22,087 nucleotides of DNA from Cyclostephanos tholiformis (lineage: Eukaryota > Bacillariophyta > Thalassiosirophyceae > Thalassiosirales > Thalassiosiraceae), in NCBI GenBank assembly GCA_036939975.1, contig JALLPB010000136.1:1-22087 (forward strand), given 5' to 3'. The translations under genes and the position numbers were made by a program. Positions 16,690-22,087 of the stretch are shown one piece after another; positions within the stretch are counted from its first letter, which is position 1; every line of letters starts with the position of its first letter. Under the pieces are notes generated by a model that saw nothing but the letters and a program-made list of their open reading frames with translations, ran no database searches and was not told the DNA's origin.

Positions 16690-19447
16690 ATGACAACGAT
16701 CGGAAAAAGGAGGGACGGGGGTAAGAAGATGATGCCGACGAGATGTTTCCGCGGCCTATTATTGTACCGTCGAATAACCGCGGCGATCGCATTCGTCATC
16801 CTCCCGCTATCGTCGGCCACGTCGACGGGCGTCGGCAATGACCGTAACAACGACCGTGTCGACGGAGACTACGACTACGACGACGGCATGGCATTCCCCT
16901 CATCATCATCGCTACTATCGAACGACGACGGTTACCTCGATGATGCTCACCGTCGTCATCGGAACAGCAAGGCGTTGGCATCATCGTCGTCGTCGTCGTC
17001 TTCTTCGTCGAGGAGGAGGAGGAGGAGGAGGAGGATGCTCGACGAGATCCTTCCCGTATGGTCCAACCGGATCATCAATGGCGTCGAGGTGAGCATTGGG
17101 CGACTTCCTCCCCCCCTTTTTTGTATATATTTATGCGAACCGTCGGTCCCGTCATGGACGGCAATGATACACGATGGGACGCGTGTCCTCGTCCATTCCC
17201 CCCCCCCCCCCCCCCCCTCGCATTTCTCAAACACTCGCGACAACACGAAACAATCACGCCCGCGCAGGTGACCGACGGGAGCTATCCCTACGCGGTATCG
17301 CTATCGTACCTCGGGGAACACTTCTGCGGCGGGACGCTGATCGCGCCCGATGTCGTCATCACCGCCGGTCATTGCAATTCGATATATTCCGTGAATGGTC
17401 TGAAGTACGACGTCGTCGTCGGACGTCGCGATCTGTACGATACCTCCGAGGGACGATCGATACCGTACGATTCGGAGGTGTTGCACCCGTATTACGATCA
17501 CGACGGCGTCGATTACGATTTCGGCATTGTCCTGCTCGGCGAGAGCGCGAGTTCCATCGTGTCGTCCTACCCGCGCGTTAACGACGACGACGACGTGCCG
17601 GCGGGCGGACATTCGCCGTGCGAGTACGACGACGATGGTTCGGACGACGTCGTCGTCGCATCGGGGGACGCGCTCGCGGTCGTGGGATGGGGCGATACCG
17701 ACGAGAGCGCGACGATCGTGGACGTCAGTCGCGTACTAATGGAGACGACGGTATACGCCATGACGAACGAACGATGCGAGGTGGATTCGGGCGGGCTCGT
17801 TAACGTGGGCGATACCATAGTGTTCGGGGGATACGAGGGCATCATCACCGAGAACATGATTTGCGCACGCGCGGAGGATACCGACGCCTGTCAGGTGAGA
17901 GGGGAATCCGCAATGATGCGGAATTAAAAACATCCCCCCCCCCACCGTCGGCTGGTTCCTCGTTCGTATTTGTATCCTTCGTCGTCTCACCTTCGCCGGA
18001 TTGAAATATTTCAAATATTATACATGATCCGAATTGTATCATCTTTCGCCTCGTTTCGTTGCATTGATAGGGCGACTCCGGTGGTCCGCTGATCATGAGG
18101 GGGAGCAGCGATGCGAGCGGGGGGGGCGACGTTCTCGTGGGCATCGTGTCGTGGGGAATGGGGTGCGCGCAATCGGCCTTTCCGGGAGGTGAGTTCCGAA
18201 TGTGTGTCTTGCCCGACGACGTTGGGCACATTTTTTTGACAAGATGCAGGCGGAAAATTCCATATCCGAGACGTTCATTGTGTCTGCTTATTTCGTTGTT
18301 GTTATATTTACATCGCTATTATCACGACGCAGTGTACTCTCGAGTCTCGGCCCAATACGAATGGATCAGGAGTACCGTGTGCGACAATAGCCTCGATCCT
18401 CCATATTGGTACGATTGTCCGACTCCCTCGCCGGTGCCCGTCACCTTGTCGCCAAGTCGCTCGCCGATACCGCACACCAAACGCCGATTGGTCGTCGAAA
18501 TCGAATTGGACGACCGACCCACCGAAACCGGTTGGACGCTTTCCACCATGTCCAACAAGGTCGAGGAAGTCCTGTACGAGATTCCCATCGGGAGCTTCGT
18601 CGCTTCGGACGCCCATAAAGTCCTGCAGTATCCAGTATTGATCGATACAGTGGATAGTTGGTACAATCTGACGATATACGATTCGGCCGGCAATGGCTTT
18701 GCGGGGACATTAAGCGTCAGCTTGGACGACGGCGACGACGAATCCGAGGAATCTAGGTTGCTCATGAAGGATCCTGGCTTCACGGAAATGTCGGGGAACA
18801 CCGTCAGCCACGCAATGTACGTCGGCTTGTCTCCGCTTCATTTCCTCACGCTCAACCTTTTCTTCGACGATATCGCCGCCGGGGATGCGGCGGAGGTTTC
18901 GTACGAATTAAGGAATGATGATTATGACACGATATTTGCGTTGGCATGGTACGAGAGGTTTAACTTATCCTCCGGGCCGATATCGGTTAAGATACCCATC
19001 TTAGGCCCGGTCGATGGCGACAGGGGCTACACGTTGCGCATGTGGAAAGGGGCAGTTTCATACCAATTATACCTCGGCGACCCTGACGATGGGACGTTGT
19101 TGAATGACGGCGCCGGAACCGACGAATCGTTTCATTTCCTGATCGAGGGCACTTCCCCACCCACGTTGACACCTTTAAAGTTTACAATTTTGGCAACTCC
19201 TCTCTCCAGCGCATCGCTGAGCAATCGGCCCTCGGCCGTGGCGAGACCGACATCCATTGTTAATAGCGGTATCGACGATGAACAGCCAACGAAGGATGAC
19301 AAGCAAACCGCTGTTAAGGATATCAATGATATCATCGCAGCTGCGACTGCTGAAACTTCTTCGACACCGAAATGTGACGTACTTCATGGGAGGCATATCG
19401 TCATGGCAGTAGCGTTGAGTTGTTTAACGACAATTGCATTGCAATAG
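16690..19447 (+). CDS. Secreted trypsin-like serine protease (S1) with C-terminal extension, four exons
   Basis: Exons 16690-17088, 17268-17894, 18071-18188 and 18333-19447 join in frame (752 aa); the three introns (179, 176, 144 nt) all start GTGAG and end AG. A signal peptide (RRITAAIAFVILPLSSA) is followed by an acidic and poly-Ser/poly-Arg propeptide. Activation is expected at R127-IING. Catalytic residues are His168 (TAGHC), Asp217 (DYDFGIVLL) and Ser345 (GDSGGPL). Asp339 in DACQ, with Gly371 and Gly381, predicts cutting after Arg/Lys. From about 410 a Pro/Ser/Thr linker leads to a beta-rich domain with VVEIELDD, ETGWTL and YDSAGNGF, of a type I associate with diatom secreted proteins, perhaps repeated once. 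The last residues (HIVMAVALSCLTTIALQ) are hydrophobic with no charged tail, like a GPI-anchor signal. Unspliced, the gene has no single open frame. Confidence 0.9.
16981..17035 (+). repeat. Coding TCG/TCT and AGG triplet repeats
   Basis: A Ser-codon microsatellite followed directly by an Arg-codon (AGG) microsatellite in exon 1 of the protease, giving ten Ser and then eight Arg just before MLDEILPVWSNR. It lies in the propeptide, so length changes should be tolerated. Confidence 0.8.
17198..17217 (+). repeat. Run of 20 C in protease intron 1
   Basis: An unbroken C20 tract, 50 bp before the intron 1 acceptor (CGCGCAG at 17261-17267). It may act as part of the pyrimidine tract. Homopolymers of this length are prone to sequencing and replication errors. 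Confidence 0.8.
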
Positions 19448-19996
19448 ATTTTAGAGTGGAATGTATGATGAACTAAGAAGATTACGTCATGTAGGTTTGT
19501 GGGAAAAAAACTTTTATCACGTAGACCGAACGCCCTCAAGTCATCTGTGCTAGAAATCATCGAACCAACTACTATGTTGCTGATGGCACTTTGGCATTTG
19601 TCTTCGTGTCTAAGTTACATCGCTTCAACAAAAAATCCCAAGCTAAATACGTTTGAACAAGTCCTATCACAACCCACTTGGATAGACTAAGCTTGTTATG
19701 TTGTTTTTTTAAGAAAGGTGTGATGGAGGTTACTATTGTGTCTATTGTGACGAAATAAGCAGTCGCTTTACGATGCATCATTTCTGTCAACAGCAATCCA
19801 TATTTCGTTAGACACTCCTAACTCTAACCTGCAAATAAAATGAGGGAATTGATACATGGGTTGTTGATAGCATTAAAACCTTATCTATCTTTTACACAGC
19901 AGAATTGGTTGCTGCAAAGATCGCTCTCGCGATGAGGGTGTTGAGCCAGAGCACGCTTAATATGTCCAGCTGATGATCTCCTCGCCCTTGTACTAT
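19448..19996. other. Intergenic region between convergent protease and HSF genes
   Basis: About 550 bp, AT-richer than the genes on both sides. It must hold both 3' UTRs. An AATAAA lies at about 19833-19838 on the plus strand. No ORF with a recognisable product. Confidence 0.5.
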
Positions 19997-21467
19997 TCAA
20001 CTTTGCTTGTGCTGGTTCTGTATCTGCATTGCCATCTCGATAGCCTGCCGGAGAGAGAGGCTCGGTTCATTCATCATTATTCGAGTTGCAAGATCAATTA
20101 TCGACGACGGCTGTGGATCAGCTCCAATAATACCTGTATGACCTTCCATGTTCGAACTTCCGTAGTTGCTGCCGCCGTAAAATCGCATCGCGGGAGGTGC
20201 CGATTGCTGTTGATTGAACATAGATGAAGCATTGGCATGAAGTTGGTTGTTGTTAGGTTGCAGCATTTGCATCTGTCTCTGCTGTTCGTTGAGCTGCTCC
20301 ATCTCCTCTGGATGCATCCTGGCCTCGAATGAATTCGCAAACGTCATTCCCATCTTAGCGGCGTGGGAGTATTGGTTAGGCATGCCGAATTGCAGCGAGA
20401 AGGAATCACCTCTCGGCATAGTGTTCAACGCGTTGTTCTGTGCACCTCCACCATGATTCGCTGAGTGCGGAAACGACAGAGGCCATGTATCTTGCTGGGA
20501 GTTAAACGGATGGGGCATGCTCGCTCCACCGCCAGTGTTTACCATCCCGTATTGGTTCATGGCGTTCTGGACGAAAGGTGGGAAGATGACACCGCCGATG
20601 GGGACTTGCTGTTGGGTTGCCTGCCGTGGCTGCGCGGATGCCTTCTTCACGATAGAACGCATCATGAGACAGCGCTGTTTTTCTCCCCGAATGAAGTTGG
20701 TGTGCACGAATTTCATAACCCCGGGTGCCTCAACTTGGCGGAACCCCCATCTATTGGTTGATGGTTGACGTTTCACGGGAGTTCACGCCGATGAATGACA
20801 GTAAGTGAAACAAGCATGATACGAGGGAGAAGCGTCATGACGAATGACAATGGACAAACAGATACGAATTAACTTGCCTATATAGCTTCCGCACAAAGCT
20901 CATGAATTTGCACTTGGCGCTGAAATGCCTAGGCATCACCCTCTGCTCGAACATCGCCTTGTCCCGGATGAGGAAGGACGCGCCATCCTCGCCCCAGTCG
21001 AGGATGGGCTCGCCGTTAACCGTGGCCCCGTCCTTCACCTCCCTCTCAATTGCGTCCATCAGCTGCTGGGGAAAAGTGGTCTCATGACGTAGTTGATTAG
21101 TGTCAATGTTGACTTCGTCGTTGTCCTTTTCATCATCACCACTCAGAACTCTAGTGGAAGATGAGGCGACTTCGATCCTTGTCTCTAAAGACGAACTTTG
21201 GCCTCTATCTTCTGCTTCTGTCGGGACATCCCCGCCACCGTGCACATTCGTCTTTCTAAAATCATCCTCGGCTTCTAATTGTACAGAACAATTGCGTCCG
21301 GCCTCGTCGCATCCAGCTGTTGGCAAGTTGCGATTTTGACCCTTGTCGTCTCCAATCGTTTGCGAGTTGGGCTTTGGGCTAACTCCTCCCACTTGGGACA
21401 AAGTAGTGTGTACGTTTTCATTCAACTTCGAGGAGGAGGATGCGTTGGCATCGGGTTGGGAATTCAT
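19997..21467 (-). CDS. Heat-shock-factor-type transcription factor, two exons
   Basis: Exon 1 is 21467-20878 and exon 2 is 20750-19997, joining in frame to 447 aa. The start chosen is the ATG of MNSQPDANASSS; the frame upstream begins only with GTG. The HSF DNA-binding domain covers about residues 130-235: TTFPQQLMDAIE, ILDWGEDGASFLIRD, FEQRVMPRHFSAKCKFMSF, then VRKLYR and WGFRQVEAPGVMKFVHTNFIRG. The recognition helix is F-M-S-F-V-R-K-L-Y-R-W-G-F, where animals have S-F-V-R-Q-L-N-M-Y-G-F. No long HR-A/B coiled coil is visible; the rest is N/Q/M-rich with a final helix (SLRQAIEMAMQIQNQ). Such factors bind nGAAn arrays and control stress genes; diatom families are large, so the target is unknown. 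The intron is GC-AG. Confidence 0.88.
20751..20877 (-). other. GC-AG intron in the HSF gene
   Basis: The minus strand reads CTATATAG then GCAAGTTAATTC, and the intron ends CCAATAG before ATGGGGGTTCCG. Splitting an Arg codon as AG/A restores KLYR-WGFRQV. The nearby GT (GCAAGT read as CAA/GTTAAT) does not keep the frame with this acceptor. AG|GCAAGT is the usual context of GC donors. Length 127 nt, phase 2. Confidence 0.8.
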
Positions 21468-22087
21468 TGATCGGGGTGAGTTAGTAGTTATTGTGATTAC
21501 GGCAAAGGTCACAAGGACGATAATACCATATTACACTGCAACTGTGGCGATGAGAAAAATGACAAGTACAATCCTCAGTACTACCATTGAACAACATGCA
21601 TAAGAGGAAAGGCCTGGGTGCCGCGTATGCTACAGTTCTCATTTTTAATTGTTGTGCAGTGGTTCCGAAAAACAGCGTACTAAAAAAAAGAAGAGAGTTG
21701 AGGGTTCGTATATCTTTTTTTGGAAATTATCCCTAGAAAAATTAACTAAATGATTCCAACGTAAAAACTCCTCCCAAAATAGGGTTATGCGTCAAAATGA
21801 CATCAGAGTTTTTAGAATTCAAGACGCAAGCTTCTGGGGAGTTCCACAAGACCAATAGATTTCATTCTCAATTGGGGGGAAATGATTCATTTTCAGGTTC
21901 AATCCTCAACACTCGCTATCCAGGGCTTGACATCAATCGTATCAGGTTCGTCTGTCTTGTAACCAACAGATTATTTTATTCTTCATGGGGGGAAACAAAT
22001 CATTTTCAGGAAGACACTGGATTGGGGGGGGAAAAGTGGGGAAAGTTGTATTGGCACAACGAAATATTTTTGGTGCAAAAAAATATT
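21468..22087. other. Upstream region of the HSF gene
   Basis: About 620 bp to the window edge, expected to hold the HSF promoter. No clear heat-shock element array (alternating nGAAn/nTTCn) or TATA box could be assigned. It contains the imperfect direct repeat listed separately and several G runs. Confidence 0.45.
21849..22010. repeat. Imperfect direct repeat of about 50 bp (two copies)
   Basis: Copy 1 (21849-21897) reads ACCAATAGATTTCATTC ... TGGGGGGAAATGATTCATTT and ends TTTCAGG. Copy 2 (21961-22010) reads AACCAACAGATTATTTTATT ... TGGGGGGAAACAAATCATTT and ends TTTCAGG. A further TTGGGGGGGGAAAAG follows at about 22023. The origin is unknown. Confidence 0.6.

Noticed and set aside
17058..17927. 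Unspliced frame of the protease starting at 17058 as a separate gene
   Set aside because: Its first 70 codons are intron 1 read through. The GT-AG junctions at 17089 and 17267 restore RIINGVE-VTDGSYPYAV, the normal start of a trypsin domain.
17567..18231. Minus-strand ORFs across the protease (Ser/Thr/Pro-rich translations)
   Set aside because: Mirror frames of CpG-rich coding DNA, running across clear exons and introns of the plus-strand gene.
21468..21512. Longer HSF start at 21512
   Set aside because: The codon at 21512 is GTG, not ATG. The first ATG in the frame is 21467.

Overview
The window looks like nuclear DNA of a diatom or close stramenopile. The two gene-rich edges hold intact, GC- and CpG-rich eukaryotic genes: a tail-anchored heme oxygenase on the left, and a spliced secreted trypsin-like protease plus a heat-shock-factor-type (HSF) gene on the right. 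Short introns (127-179 nt), an HSF DNA-binding domain followed by an N/Q/M-rich tail, and Ty1/copia elements of the diatom (CoDi-like) type support this. The diatom assignment is inference from protein style, not from a database search.

Layout: 1-1581, heme oxygenase (+), reading frame open to the window edge. 1582-8450, AT-richer, CpG-poor DNA with transposon relics: the RNase H end of a copia element on the minus strand (about 2730-3060), and a broken PiggyBac-type transposase on the plus strand (about 5084-6108) with a possible element end at a TTAA. 8452-8975, a 121-codon ORF with a DUF4177-like C-terminal half (+), abutting a frameshifted SPFH/band-7 fragment (-). 9058-16465, a copia locus: a solo LTR flanked by CTACC, a copy of the right-hand flanking DNA, a remnant of a second LTR, a decayed minus-strand gag-pol, and a complete right LTR followed again by CTACC. 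16690-19447, four-exon trypsin-like protease (+). 19997-21467, two-exon HSF (-), convergent with the protease.

The main result is the structure and decay of the copia locus. The flanking DNA is present twice, once inside the locus (9365-9616) and once outside it (16461-16648). In an aligned stretch of about 110 bp, the outer copy has 15 CpGs; 14 of these read TpG or CpA in the inner copy and the fifteenth is also lost. The copia proteins show the same pattern as conserved arginines turned into Cys, His or stop. This fits cytosine methylation and deamination confined to the transposon-rich interior, with a sharp edge close to the protease gene.

Other points: Cys-Pro motifs resembling the heme-regulatory motifs of animal HO-2 at both ends of the heme oxygenase frame; a GC-AG intron inside the HSF DNA-binding domain; and a long C-terminal extension with a possible GPI signal on the protease. 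The genes show no operon-like link to each other. No tRNA, rRNA or CRISPR array was seen.
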